Shown: positions 12,554-24,062 of the stretch, one piece after another | How the letters are laid out: each line of letters begins with the position of its first letter | How positions within the stretch are numbered: position 1 is the stretch's first letter | From: Erodium maritimum | Lineage: Eukaryota; Streptophyta; Magnoliopsida; Geraniales; Geraniaceae | Direction: 5' to 3' | Length of the DNA: 64,000 nt | Assembly (NCBI GenBank): GCA_963921825.1 | Contig: OY997596.1 | Span: forward strand, 7,259,001-7,323,000 | Made by a program: the position numbers and the translations under genes | Notes under the pieces: model-generated | Told to the model about the DNA's origin: nothing | The model's input: only the letters and a program-made list of their open reading frames with translations | Databases searched by the model: none

Positions 12554-13570
12554 TTCTCCGAGATCCACCCAAAATCGACCACAGCCCAGAACCCAAAACC
12601 CAAAACCAAAACCTCGGTCACTTCACAGAGAACCCAATAGAGAAATAGATTCAGATCCTAATTGAGCTTGAAGACCCATGAATGACATGTAGCAGCTAGA
12701 ACAACAACACCAACACGAGTAGGAAGAAGAAGATGAAGAAGAGATTGGTGGTGAAGAAAGTTGGGGCTTTGAGGGCGGAGAAGATGAAAGCAAGGTTGGG
12801 TTTGGTGGGTGAAGCTCTGAAGGTGAAGGCAATGAAGATGAAACTTAAGCCATCAAAGCCTTTCTTTTTCGTTTTTGTACAGTTACAGAAAGAGGCGCTG
12901 GCGGTTGATAAATGCTGATTGTATTTTACTTCCTTCACTTGATTGTACCTCTTTGTAAATATCCAACTTTTCTCAACTACCCCCAACTTTCAATTTAACT
13001 ATCATTTATGCCCAAAGTATACATCATGTAAGAATGAGCTAAGTTCTTAACCAGTTCGATTAATTAAATATTCAATTCAGTATTTAAACTTCACATTTTA
13101 AGGTTTAAATATACACATTATATCAGTTAATAAATTTAGCTATGGATATATAATTTATGAGAGTGTGTAAGTGTAATAAATAAACCTTAAAACTGATTAA
13201 AATCTCAAGAAATTGAAAAAATAAATAGATTGGTAGTCAAGTGGAGCAGTTTAGGCAGCCACCCACTTGTGACGGTGTGAGTGATGCTTGTGATATATGG
13301 ATAAAGTGGACAGCCAAGTGAAGCTGTTCACCAAATCTATGATGGGAGATTGAATATGCTTTGAAATTGACTAATGTAATTCTTGGATCATGGCTAAATG
13401 TCAATCAGATGAAGAAAAAGAAGATGGGAATTGATAACGATGACTGCTTTTAGAGATGAGTATGACCCGGTTAATCAGATCGAGAGAAGGTTTTTAATAT
13501 ATTGATCCGATTATTTCTATTATTTCAGTAGTAGTATTGAAACCGAACAATCGATTCTTTGTTGAAGTGT
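12554..13570. other. WAV3-like 5' UTR/promoter and intergenic DNA
   Basis: The first 100-300 bp upstream of the ATG at 12553 should hold the leader and core promoter, with purine/pyrimidine-biased sequence near 12700-12760. Beyond about 12,950 the sequence is AT-rich with no recognised gene. It leads into the insertion site of the chromovirus array. Confidence 0.4.
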
Positions 13571-13575
13571 GAGTC
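13571..13575. repeat. Left target-site duplication GAGTC
   Basis: It directly precedes the TG end of LTR1 and is identical to the five bases after LTR3 (31049-31053). Removing the array and one copy restores a continuous GAAGTGTGAGTCCCAGATCG. Confidence 0.9.
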
Positions 13576-14158
13576 TGTCACGCTCCAATTTCAGCGAACC
13601 GAAACTAGGGACGCGAACGTTTAAAAAGTTACAATACTGAAACCTGTTCTCGTTAAATCACTTAAAAGTCAGTTTAGTTCCACAAAAGAATATTATTTAC
13701 ATCTCAAAATAAAATTAGTCCCACACTTGGACAAAAAGGCTAGGTACACGTCACTAGACTCAAGACTCCCGGAACCCGTTTCAAGCTCTTCAAGCTTCAG
13801 AAGCTCACCTAATCCAGCCTGCGAACGGTACCTGTAGGAAAAGAAGCTAGGGGTGAGCGTTCGCTCACCACCACGGATAACAGACTGACTACGGCATAAT
13901 TAGCAGACAATGCCGGTAACACCACAACGACTCAAAAGACACACACACGACCAGTACTTTCCTCAACCGACTCAACACTCGGACACGTTATGTAGACCCC
14001 ACACTACGATCGACGACCTCCTCCAAGACACGACTGACCACACAATACCAAACAAGATCACAAAGGATCGCAAACCGGCTGCTCAGTAACCAATCTCTGT
14101 CTCTCGCCATTTACCGATCATAGACGTGGTCAGGCGGTCGACCTGTCGCGCAACTTCC

Positions 14159-14305
14159 CCCGATCCCAGTCGGGAGGCTAACCCACAACCTCTCCGCTTC
14201 ACCCGATCCCAGTCGGGTGGTTAGCCACACCCGCGCGTCCTTCCCCCGATCCCAGTCGGGGAGCTAGCCCACAACCCCTCCGCTTCTCCCGATCCCAGTC
14301 GGGAG
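14159..14305. repeat. Four hairpins with core CCCGATCCCAGTCGGG in LTR1
   Basis: Hairpins lie at 14159-14174, 14200-14219, 14244-14261 and 14286-14305. The loop TCCCAG and inner stem CCCGA/TCGGG are constant. The outer pairs change together: CA with TG in the second, C with G in the third, CT with AG in the fourth. The same cluster is repeated at +7021 in LTR2 and +14042 in LTR3. Confidence 0.8.
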
Positions 14306-14504
14306 GCTAGCTACACCACACAACCTCCACCAGTATCAAGTAACCAATCACAATCACAAACAAGTTCAAACAGACAGTAACGACACCGGTGACAACTCCA
14401 CAGGCACTCAAGGCCAACAAAACACCGACAACCAAACACAGGTTCAACAACCCTACGGGCCCTCATGGCCACCCAAGACACCAATGGTAAAGTACGGGTT
14501 CACA

Positions 14505-14815
14505 ACCCCACGAGCACTCACGGCCACCCAAAACACCGAAACGACAACACGGGCTCTCATGGCCACCCAAGACTCAGCAATAATTAACACGGGCTCTCAA
14601 GGCCACCCAAACTCGACAATAAATAACACGGGCTCTCAAGGCCACCCAACTCAACAATAAATAATACGGGCTCTCAAGGCCACCCAAACTCAATCAATAA
14701 ATAACAGGGCTCCCAAGGCCACCCAAACTCAATCAATAAATAACACGGGCTCTCAAGGCCACCCAACTCAACAATAAAAGACACGGGCTCTCAAGGCCAC
14801 CCAAACTTCAACAGT
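14505..14815. repeat. Tandem repeat of about 37 bp in LTR1
   Basis: Eight to nine units carry CGGGCTCTCAAGGCCACCCAA followed by a variable AACTCAACAATAAATAA spacer. A related run with CTCCGGGCATGGTCATATGC follows near 14833-14975. The array is present at the same place in LTR2 (about 21526-21836) and LTR3 (about 28547-28857). Confidence 0.8.
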
Positions 14816-16991
14816 AAAAAAAACACACAACAACCTCCGGCATAATCGATGCCTACAACAGTCCTAAGATCACTAGTTTCACAAACAACCTCCGGGCATG
14901 GTCATATGCCTCCAGTACTCCTAATATCGATAAGTTCGCAATCAACCTTCGGGCATGGTCATATGCCTCCAGTAAAACAATTATCACTAAGTTCTTTGCT
15001 CCTACGACACTACTAAGTGTCACATGCATTCTCGTATTCGCTACGTTCCCGTATCATGCATTTCTAATGTTCGATAACCTAAATAACCCACGACACCCCG
15101 GTGTCACATGCAATTCTACGGTTAACTTTCCCTAGTCAGGGCCGAGATCCGGCTACTTTTCCCTACCTCGTAAACAACTCCAAAAGCGCTCCACTAAACC
15201 CGAGATGATCGCAGTCACTCGCCGAGCCTCCCTTTGCCTCGGTCCGCAGCACGATCTAAAAGAACACAGATTTAACTCACTTTTAAACTAGTACGAACAT
15301 GCCGAAATTAAATAAACTCAACGCCCAAACGTAACCCCGACAATGTCGATGACGGACCCTTAAAGGCCCGATTCGCCCGACATGGCGAATCTGCCCGGGT
15401 TTTGTAAATTGCTTTCCGGGGCTCCCCTTCGATCGGAGCCGGACTCTAAATTTAACACGAAGCCCCAAATTAATAACGGTTCCGCCGTTAAGTTAACGGC
15501 TACGATTTATCCAGTTTAAATTCGACAGTTGTCGTTTACACTCGAGCGGGATAAAAGTGGGATTTACGACGGATCGGGTTTGAGTACCCGAGCACCGAAA
15601 CCAGTGCATGTTTTCGAGGCACGGTCCCAATGCACGAATCCCGAGGTCCGATTCAACGGTCCACTTTTGTTCCTTTCTAAACCCAATTAGCAGTCCATTT
15701 TAACCAGGGTTCCAGATTCGTTCAAATGCTCAAGTTTCGTTTTAAAAATCGAATGATTTTACTTCCATTTTATTTTCGAATCTGATTTCAAACTCCTTCC
15801 AATTTTTTTAAAAAAACCCTTTTCTTTTCCATTTAAAACCCTTTCCTTTCCTTTTTCTTTGAACACTGATTTTTCATTTTAGTACCTCTTTCTTTTCAAA
15901 ACAATCCGCTTTTGTTTTAAAACTGATGTTAAAACCGTTTTAATCTAACTTAATTATCCAAATCTAGTCTGCAATTAATCTGATTCAAACCCAGTTTTAA
16001 TTTAAATCCTTTTCATTATCTAAATCTGATTTTCGTTTTAATTTCAGTTTCCTTTTCGTTTTCTTCTTAATAAAAACGTTCCCCTAAATTTCCGAAATCG
16101 TCTTTACCAATTCCGATCAACAAAACAAACCAGGACCAGAAACGCTCGAATCAAACAAGGCACGGAACAGAAACATCGTTAAAAGGGAGAGAGAGAGCTC
16201 GGGTTTTAGACCGGCCTGCCACCGGCGAAGATGCCGGCGACCAAACCCTGTGGGTGAGAAGCTCACCGTGGACAAAGGGAAACGACGGGGTGGTGGAGCA
16301 CGGCGGAGTACGGCGGGGATCCGCCTCGGATCCGGACGAAGACGGGCTGTTCCGTCCCGGATCTGTGCCCGCGTCGGCGAGTCCGTCTCGGCTCGGCCGT
16401 GCACGGCGACGGCGGGACTCAGGGACGCTCGGGCGCGGAGGGGCAAAGGGAGCTCGAAGACGATACTGACGGCGGCAACCGTGAGGGGAGAGGAGACGGT
16501 CGGGGATGACGCCGGCGATGGCGGGCTTGGACGGAAACGGGGAAGGAAGGAGAGATCGGATGGAGGGAGGTGTGGCGGCCGTGTGGTGGTGAGGAGAGAG
16601 GGAGGCGCGGTGGTGCGCGAAGAGAGAGAAGGAGAGAGGTGAGGATCGAGAGGTCGGGGGAGTGCGAAGCAGAAGAGAGAGGGGGTCGGCTGTGAGGGGA
16701 AGAGGGGTGTGAAGTGATGAGAAACCCTAGCTTTTGGCCTTAAGTAGCTTGGGCTACTTGCCATTTGGGCCTCAGGCAGAAAAGGGCTGGGCTGGTTTGG
16801 CTGGGTCCGTCCGGGCCTGGCCTGACTGGCCCATTCCACTTCTATTTTTTATTTATTTATTTTTTACACGACTAAAGAATTAAAACGACTTTCAGCCTCG
16901 CCTTTACCCGAACCGATTTAGATTTCAACCTCGACGTTCCGAACGATTAAAAATTAATTAAATTAACCTTTTTACCGAAGCGGTCTTCACA

Positions 16992-17004
16992 ATCTCCCCC
17001 CCTT
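16992..17004 (-). other. Polypurine tract AAGGGGGGGAGAT
   Basis: On the minus strand these purines immediately precede the TGTGAAGACC start of LTR1, the standard position for priming plus-strand cDNA synthesis. Confidence 0.9.
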
Positions 17005-17008
17005 AAAA

Positions 17009-17028
17009 GAATTTCGTCCCCGAAATTC
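17009..17028. other. Perfect stem-loop beside the polypurine tract
   Basis: GAATTTCG and CGAAATTC are perfect 8-bp arms around a TCCC loop. A very similar GAATTTCG-type stem next to the polypurine tract is, as I remember it, common in Tekay/Del chromoviruses. Confidence 0.75.
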
Positions 17029-17041
17029 AGAACAACGCACT

Positions 17042-17860
17042 TCAGGGGTCGGATGGGTCGGTGTACTTCGCGCGAATCTCGTCCTCGCGTTCCCAAGTCG
17101 ACTCGGCCTCGTGGCGTCGCCACAACACCAGTTCTAAGCGAATAATCTTCCTGCACAGGACCTGCTCTCGTGGATCCCTTTCCCACATCGGTTTCTCCTT
17201 ATACGGGACATCACCCGTTACCTCGACATCTGCCCACTCCTTGACGTACTCAAAACCTCGAAAGGCCCGATACACCGCGGGGCTAACCCGCCTCCGCCGC
17301 GGTTGAAACGCATTAGTCCGTCCTTCGGACTCACCTCCAGGAATACACGACCACAGATTGCTGACTCGAGTGGTCGGCGCCGTCAGTCGACATAACTCCT
17401 GCTGACTCTGCGTGGTCTTCAACCGCTCACGTTTCGGAACGACCGACTCAGCTGTCTCTCGGTCCAATTCTAGACCCACTGAACCCTTATTCCTTACTTC
17501 TGCCCAGCACACGGGCGATCGACCTGGCCTACCATACAACGCTCCGAACGGTGCCATCATGATACTAGCCTGAAAGTTGTTGTTGTAGGAGAACTCGACT
17601 AACCATTCACGAAACCCATCGTGACGTGCCCCATTTCCACCATGCAACCTGCAGTGGTTGTAGTAAACCAGCGGGACGCTGTTGCTCGGCTCTCACCTGC
17701 CGATGAGTGAGGCACCGCGGTACCAAATCCGCGACCGCTCTCCGCATCCCGCTCCACTGGACATGCCACCTGATGTCGCGTTCCTCTTAGTGCCATTCAC
17801 GTGCACTGTTAGACGCGAATGCTGCGACTCTCGCAGCTCGTCGCCTCCGCCGTCACGTGG
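17042..17860 (-). pseudogene. Integrase remnant and chromodomain, body 1
   Basis: The 201-codon open stretch 17042-17647 has an integrase C-terminal segment (LVEFSYNNNFQASI, ALYGRPGRSPVCW, ERLKTTQSQQ) and ends in a chromodomain-like CRKIIRLELVLWRRHEAEST. Chromodomains in this position target insertion to chromatin marks. Upstream, out of frame, are traces of the integrase zinc-binding region (LRESQHSRLTVH) and VRAEQQRPAGLLQP. The D,D-35-E core between them is gone, so no active integrase can be made. Confidence 0.8.
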
Positions 17861-17939
17861 TATGTACAAACCTCTACGATACCGCAACTCCCAAATAGTA
17901 CAACGATCCCAGCCCTCGGCGTCAGTACCGCCGGCAACT

Positions 17940-19090
17940 ATCTCCCGGATCCTTGTCGTCCACAAAAACACCACCACGAATTGATTTTAAAAAAAAACAG
18001 CCAGAATGTACTGTTCATCAGATCCCTGAACGCTGTAGGTGCGTTCGGCAGTTCAAGTCATCACCCAGAACTCGTAAAGCTCGTAGGACGTCCGGAATGC
18101 AGTCCTTGCGACGTCCCCCTCTCGGACTCGCAACTGGTAGTATCCGGATCGTAGGTCGATCTTCGAGAGATACGTCGACCCTCTCAACTGGTCGAACCAG
18201 TCGTCGATTTTTCGACATCGGGCGTCATGTAACCCGGTTCAGTTTCTGTTAGTCCATGCACATCCGAAGCTCTCCACTCTTCTTCTTCACGAAGAGTGCT
18301 GACGCTCCCCACGGCGATGTGCTCGGACTAATAAACCCTTTCTTCCGAAGTTCCTCGAGCTGACTCTTCAGCTCAGTCAACTCGGCTGGCGCGAACCTGT
18401 AAGGCGCCATTGATAACGCTGCCGTTCCCGGTACCAGGTCAATCCTGAACTCCACCTCACGAACTGGTGGCAACCCGCTCAATTCCTTAGGAGAGACCTC
18501 GGGAAACCCCCGTACCCTTCGCGGTAACTCTCGGCTCTGCCCGGCCGACACTTCCTCCACTGCGGACCATGCCGACAGGAGAACCCCTCCACTACTACTC
18601 ATTACATACGACACCTTCGTGTTGCCTACTGACACTGTCACTCGTCGCCTATAGTAGTCGATACGGGCTCGGTACTTCGCCAGCCAATCCATTCCCAAGT
18701 TTACGTCAAAGGTTGTCACTTCGTAAGTATCCTTCCCACGGATACACGCACAAGTTCAATCGCTGTCGATCCTCATGGATCCTCGCAGTCTCTCTGAGAC
18801 CTCGCTCCACTGACGCCGTCGTGCCTACCAACTCTGAACATACCCGACCCTCGGGGTGAGGACTCGATCCAGCATCAGGGCTCTTGAGCCCTCTCTCGAA
18901 CCTCCTGTGTCGGTTCGCTCCTCTAATTCTGCAGGCACGACATACCCTAATCAACACCACACCACCACCAACTAGCGTGTCCAGACGCAGGGGTGGACTC
19001 AACGGCTCTAAACTCAGCCTCGACCTTTCCGCACAACTCGATGATACAAACGAGTGTGACGTCCCGGCATCCAACAGAAATGACGCTCAA
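17940..19090 (-). pseudogene. Protease and reverse transcriptase remnant, body 1
   Basis: The protease begins with LDAGTSHSFVSSS (active-site DTG written DAG), followed by FDVNLGMDWL. Reverse transcriptase starts VEFRIDLVPGTA, then ISPSTSPWGASALFVKKKSG. It continues in other frames with [17 protein letters not shown] and a QFVVVF segment. The region after that should hold the catalytic VDD box, which is reached only after a frame change. In-frame stops follow RMCMD. RNase H is absent. The lesions are shared with body 2. Confidence 0.82.
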
Positions 19091-20581
19091 AGTAGAGACC
19101 GAAAACCACTCCATTAGTCACTCTGGTAAATTCTAGCATCAACCCTCACCCGGTCCTCTATGCATTTACTTATAACTTTCCGCAACCAAACCAGTGTTCG
19201 CTACTCATCCCTTGCGGGAAAGTAGTAAAGGGGATGAGCGTTATGCTCACCTCCACGGACACCCGTTCGATTATGGCATACTAGTAACGCACCAAGGACT
19301 TACCAATCTAACCCGGGCAAACCACTACCTCAAAACCTAATGCCAACCGTCACACTGCTCAAGTCATTAACACCTCAGATGCTCTCTCACGTAAGATAAA
19401 CCTCGAAACGGGGATTATGTTCTCAATTCAGCGACTACTGTTGCTTACAGCCTCAATACCCCAATTACCCGATCCGTAGAGAAATTCCAACGGGGATCCT
19501 ACTTTCATCTCAGCAACCCACTATTGCTCACACCCTTGATACCCTAGTTACTCGATCATGTAGGGAACCTCAAACAACCCACTCACGTGAAGGAAAACCC
19601 CAACCACCCGTTCACGCAAGGGAAAACTCGAATAACCCGTTCACACAAGGGGAAACCTAGTTCGTATGGCGTCACAGCGCACCAACCCTAACCTCTACCT
19701 GGCGAGACTCTCACACTGAGACGCTGTATTACTACCGTAGGTCATCAATGAGTCTCGAACCCAAGACCTCATCCTTTAACACCGAGCTTACGGCCTCTAC
19801 AACCCACAACCGTGAACATCGCCACGCAAAGCCAACACTCAAAATTGCACAAACAAGACGGTGAGAAGGACAGGGGTCACGGACCCGTGACAGACCCCGT
19901 CACGGTTGGGATCACGGTGCCGTGACAAAAACCTAAAATTCGCCAAAATGTTCTGGTCCGTCACGGATCTGTGACAGGATCCGTGATGCTCACGCAGACC
20001 TATTTTCCAAACTCGGTTCCACTCGAATCTTAACCCGTTTTAACCTTAAAATTGGCCTTACACGACACACACGCTTGACCACCAAAACAGCAAACACACG
20101 CGCCACGACTCGCAGACAAATCAAGTCATTCAACCTCAACCAAAACACAAGCCGACACGGTCAAACAACAACACAACAGCACTCGCCCACCGGGCCAACC
20201 AAAATCAAAACCCGCCCACAGGGCCAATCAAATTTTAAAAAATTTCTCCACTTCATTAAAAACCTCAATTCTTGACATGAGGTAGTTACAACCCGGTCTA
20301 GGCGTCCCCGAACTACATTGTACCCACTTGACATCAACACCGTCACGCTCGACTACAGGGGCGCCCCTGAGTCGAGTCGCGAAAGTTTAAAAACATTTCA
20401 CGCAGCCACACACAAACACTGTGCCAGTAACCCCGTACTGCACAAGCACATAACAAAAACAGGACTCTAGTCCTAACGGGTCTACACACGAGTTCCGACT
20501 TGCGTACCCAACGCACGACGGGACTCTACTGACTCGACTCTCCCACCTAATTGACGTGCAGTCCGAGGTGTGAAACCTCGT
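19091..20581 (-). other. Leader/gag position of body 1, no gag recognised
   Basis: The stretch where gag is expected has only short ORFs. Positions 19217-19290 resemble LTR sequence (13845-13905) including a GTGAGC/GCTCAC-type hairpin, which suggests that LTR-like DNA replaced gag. Positions 19876-19975 hold three CACGG palindromes (GTCACGGACCCGTGAC and two relatives). Confidence 0.6.
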
Positions 20582-20593
20582 GCTCTGATACCA
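20582..20593 (-). other. Primer binding site for initiator Met tRNA
   Basis: The minus strand reads TGGTATCAGAGC three bases from the CA end of LTR2. This is the classic plant retrotransposon site complementary to the 3' end of initiator methionine tRNA. Confidence 0.9.
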
Positions 20594-20596
20594 AGC

Positions 20597-23500
20597 TGTC
20601 ACGCCCCAATTTCAGCGAACCGAAACTAGGGACGCGAACGTTTAAAAAGTTACAATACTGAAACCTGTTCTCGTTAAATCACTTAAAAGTCAGTTTAGTT
20701 CCACAAAAGAATATTATTTACATCTCAAAATAAAATTAGTCACACACTTGGACAAAAAGGCTAGGTACACGTCACTAGACTCAAGACTCCCGGAACCCGT
20801 TTCAAGCTCTTCAAGCTTCAGAAGCTCACCTAATCCAGCCTGCGAACGGTACCTGTAGGAAAAGAAGCTAGGGGTGAGCGTTCGCTCACCACCACGGATA
20901 ACAGACTGACTACGGCATAATTAGCAGACAATGCCGGTAACACCACAACGACTCAAAAGACACACACACGACCAGTACTTTCCTCAACCGACTCAACACT
21001 CGGACACGTTATGTAGACCCCACACTACGATCGACGACCTCCTCCAAGACACGACTGACCACACAATACCAAACAAGATCACAAAGGATCGCAAACCGGC
21101 TGCTCAGTAACCAATCTCTGTCTCTCGCCATTTACCGATCATAGACGTGGTCAGGCGGTCGACCTGTCGCGCAACTTCCCCCGATCCCAGTCGGGAGGCT
21201 AACCCACAACCTCTCCGCTTCACCCGATCCCAGTCGGGTGGTTAGCCACACCCGCGCGTCCTTCCCCCGATCCCAGTCGGGGAGCTAGCCCACAACCCCT
21301 CCGCTTCTCCCGATCCCAGTCGGGAGGCTAGCTACACCACACAACCTCCACCAGTATCAAGTAACCAATCACAATCACAAACAAGTTCAAACAGACAGTA
21401 ACGACACCGGTGACAACTCCACAGGCACTCAAGGCCAACAAAACACCGACAACCAAACACAGGTTCAACAACCCTACGGGCCCTCATGGCCACCCAAGAC
21501 ACCAATGGTAAAGTACGGGTTCACAACCCCACGAGCACTCACGGCCACCCAAAACACCGAAACGACAACACGGGCTCTCATGGCCACCCAAGACTCAGCA
21601 ATAATTAACACGGGCTCTCAAGGCCACCCAAACTCGACAATAAATAACACGGGCTCTCAAGGCCACCCAACTCAACAATAAATAATACGGGCTCTCAAGG
21701 CCACCCAAACTCAATCAATAAATAACAGGGCTCCCAAGGCCACCCAAACTCAATCAATAAATAACACGGGCTCTCAAGGCCACCCAACTCAACAATAAAA
21801 GACACGGGCTCTCAAGGCCACCCAAACTTCAACAGTAAAAAAAACACACAACAACCTCCGGCATAATCGATGCCTACAACAGTCCTAAGATCACTAGTTT
21901 CACAAACAACCTCCGGGCATGGTCATATGCCTCCAGTACTCCTAATATCGATAAGTTCGCAATCAACCTTCGGGCATGGTCATATGCCTCCAGTAAAACA
22001 ATTATCACTAAGTTCTTTGCTCCTACGACACTACTAAGTGTCACATGCATTCTCGTATTCGCTACGTTCCCGTATCATGCATTTCTAATGTTCGATAACC
22101 TAAATAACCCACGACACCCCGGTGTCACATGCAATTCTACGGTTAACTTTCCCTAGTCAGGGCCGAGATCCGGCTACTTTTCCCTACCTCGTAAACAACT
22201 CCAAAAGCGCTCCACTAAACCCGAGATGATCGCAGTCACTCGCCGAGCCTCCCTTTGCCTCGGTCCGCAGCACGATCTAAAAGAACACAGATTTAACTCA
22301 CTTTTAAACTAGTACGAACATGCCGAAATTAAATAAACTCAACGCCCAAACGTAACCCCGACAATGTCGATGACGGACCCTTAAAGGCCCGATTCGCCCG
22401 ACATGGCGAATCTGCCCGGGTTTTGTAAATTGCTTTCCGGGGCTCCCCTTCGATCGGAGCCGGACTCTAAATTTAACACGAAGCCCCAAATTAATAACGG
22501 TTCCGCCGTTAAGTTAACGGCTACGATTTATCCAGTTTAAATTCGACAGTTGTCGTTTACACTCGAGCGGGATAAAAGTGGGATTTACGACGGATCGGGT
22601 TTGAGTACCCGAGCACCGAAACCAGTGCATGTTTTCGAGGCACGGTCCCAATGCACGAATCCCGAGGTCCGATTCAACGGTCCACTTTTGTTCCTTTCTA
22701 AACCCAATTAGCAGTCCATTTTAACCAGGGTTCCAGATTCGTTCAAATGCTCAAGTTTCGTTTTAAAAATCGAATGATTTTACTTCCATTTTATTTTCGA
22801 ATCTGATTTCAAACTCCTTCCAATTTTTTTAAAAAAACCCTTTTCTTTTCCATTTAAAACCCTTTCCTTTCCTTTTTCTTTGAACACTGATTTTTCATTT
22901 TAGTACCTCTTTCTTTTCAAAACAATCCGCTTTTGTTTTAAAACTGATGTTAAAACCGTTTTAATCTAACTTAATTATCCAAATCTAGTCTGCAATTAAT
23001 CTGATTCAAACCCAGTTTTAATTTAAATCCTTTTCATTATCTAAATCTGATTTTCGTTTTAATTTCAGTTTCCTTTTCGTTTTCTTCTTAATAAAAACGT
23101 TCCCCTAAATTTCCGAAATCGTCTTTACCAATTCCGATCAACAAAACAAACCAGGACCAGAAACGCTCGAATCAAACAAGGCACGGAACAGAAACATCGT
23201 TAAAAGGGAGAGAGAGAGCTCGGGTTTTAGACCGGCCTGCCACCGGCGAAGATGCCGGCGACCAAACCCTGTGGGTGAGAAGCTCACCGTGGACAAAGGG
23301 AAACGACGGGGTGGTGGAGCACGGCGGAGTACGGCGGGGATCCGCCTCGGATCCGGACGAAGACGGGCTGTTCCGTCCCGGATCTGTGCCCGCGTCGGCG
23401 AGTCCGTCTCGGCTCGGCCGTGCACGGCGACGGCGGGACTCAGGGACGCTCGGGCGCGGAGGGGCAAAGGGAGCTCGAAGACGATACTGACGGCGGCAAC

Positions 23501-24012
23501 CGTGAGGGGAGAGGAGACGGTCGGGGATGACGCCGGCGATGGCGGGCTTGGACGGAAACGGGGAAGGAAGGAGAGATCGGATGGAGGGAGGTGTGGCGGC
23601 CGTGTGGTGGTGAGGAGAGAGGGAGGCGCGGTGGTGCGCGAAGAGAGAGAAGGAGAGAGGTGAGGATCGAGAGGTCGGGGGAGAGCGAAGCAGAAGAGAG
23701 AGGGGGTCGGCTGTGAGGGGAAGAGGGGTGTGAAGTGATGAGAAACCCTAGCTTTTGGCCTTAAGTAGCTTGGGCTACTTGCCATTTGGGCCTCAGGCAG
23801 AAAAGGGCTGGGCTGGTTTGGCTGGGTCCGTCCGGGCCTGGCCTGACTGGCCCATTCCACTTCTATTTTTTATTTATTTATTTTTTACACGACTAAAGAA
23901 TTAAAACGACTTTCAGCCTCGCCTTTACCCGAACCGATTTAGATTTCAACCTCGACGTTCCGAACGATTAAAAATTAATTAAATTAACCTTTTTACCGAA
24001 GCGGTCTTCACA
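20597..24012 (-). repeat. LTR2 (middle LTR), 3416 bp, mosaic
   Basis: At its left end it carries the LTR3 variants (C at 20605, A at 20742). At its right end it carries the LTR1 variants (five-G run and TTTATTTATTTATT, no TA expansion). One private change is A at 23684, where LTR1 has T. Hairpins and 37-bp repeats are as in LTR1 at +7021. Confidence 0.92.
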
Positions 24013-24025
24013 ATCTCCCCCCCTT
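24013..24025 (-). other. Polypurine tract of body 2
   Basis: AAGGGGGGGAGAT on the minus strand, directly before LTR2. The GAATTTCG stem-loop lies at 24030-24049. Confidence 0.9.
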
Positions 24026-24062
24026 AAAAGAATTTCGTCCCCGAAATTCAGAACAACGCACT

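Larger units (their letters stand above)
13576..16991 (-). repeat. LTR1 (3' LTR of the array), 3416 bp
   Basis: Starts TGTCACGCTCC and ends CTTCACA. On the minus strand it begins at 16991. The sequence next to that end (about 250 bp) looks like a short U3. It is followed by a CT-rich leader-like stretch (about 16620-16720) beside a telo-box (plus-strand AAACCCTAG, about 16725). LTR1 differs from LTR2 and LTR3 at 13584 (T, others C) and 13721 (C, others A). The ORFs inside it, such as 16117-16839 (-), are low-complexity Pro/Ser-rich and not recognised as proteins. Confidence 0.93.
16992..20596 (-). mobile_element. Internal body 1 of chromovirus, 3605 bp, coding-defective
   Basis: This lies between LTR1 and LTR2. 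Reading the minus strand: primer site, a long region without recognisable gag, protease, reverse transcriptase with broken frames, integrase zinc-finger region, integrase end, chromodomain, conserved stem, polypurine tract. RNase H and the integrase catalytic core are missing. The size is well below the usual 5 kb or more for a full gypsy interior. Body 2 has the same ORF set. In the parts I compared, the only difference found is T at 20299 against C at 27320. Confidence 0.9.

Noticed and set aside
12733-12918. 61-codon basic plus-strand ORF upstream of the WAV3-like gene
   Set aside because: Lys-rich translation of purine-rich promoter/leader DNA, no conservation evidence. It could be revisited with transcript data.
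14159-15000. CRISPR-like or satellite array in the LTR repeats
   Set aside because: Repeats are short, variable and inside LTRs of a plant retrotransposon, with no regular unique spacers.
16117-16839. 240-codon Pro/Ser/Arg-rich ORF in LTR1 (also 23138-23860, broken in LTR3) and its plus-strand mirror ORFs
   Set aside because: Low-complexity translation of GC-rich LTR DNA, split by a one-base change in LTR3, no domain.
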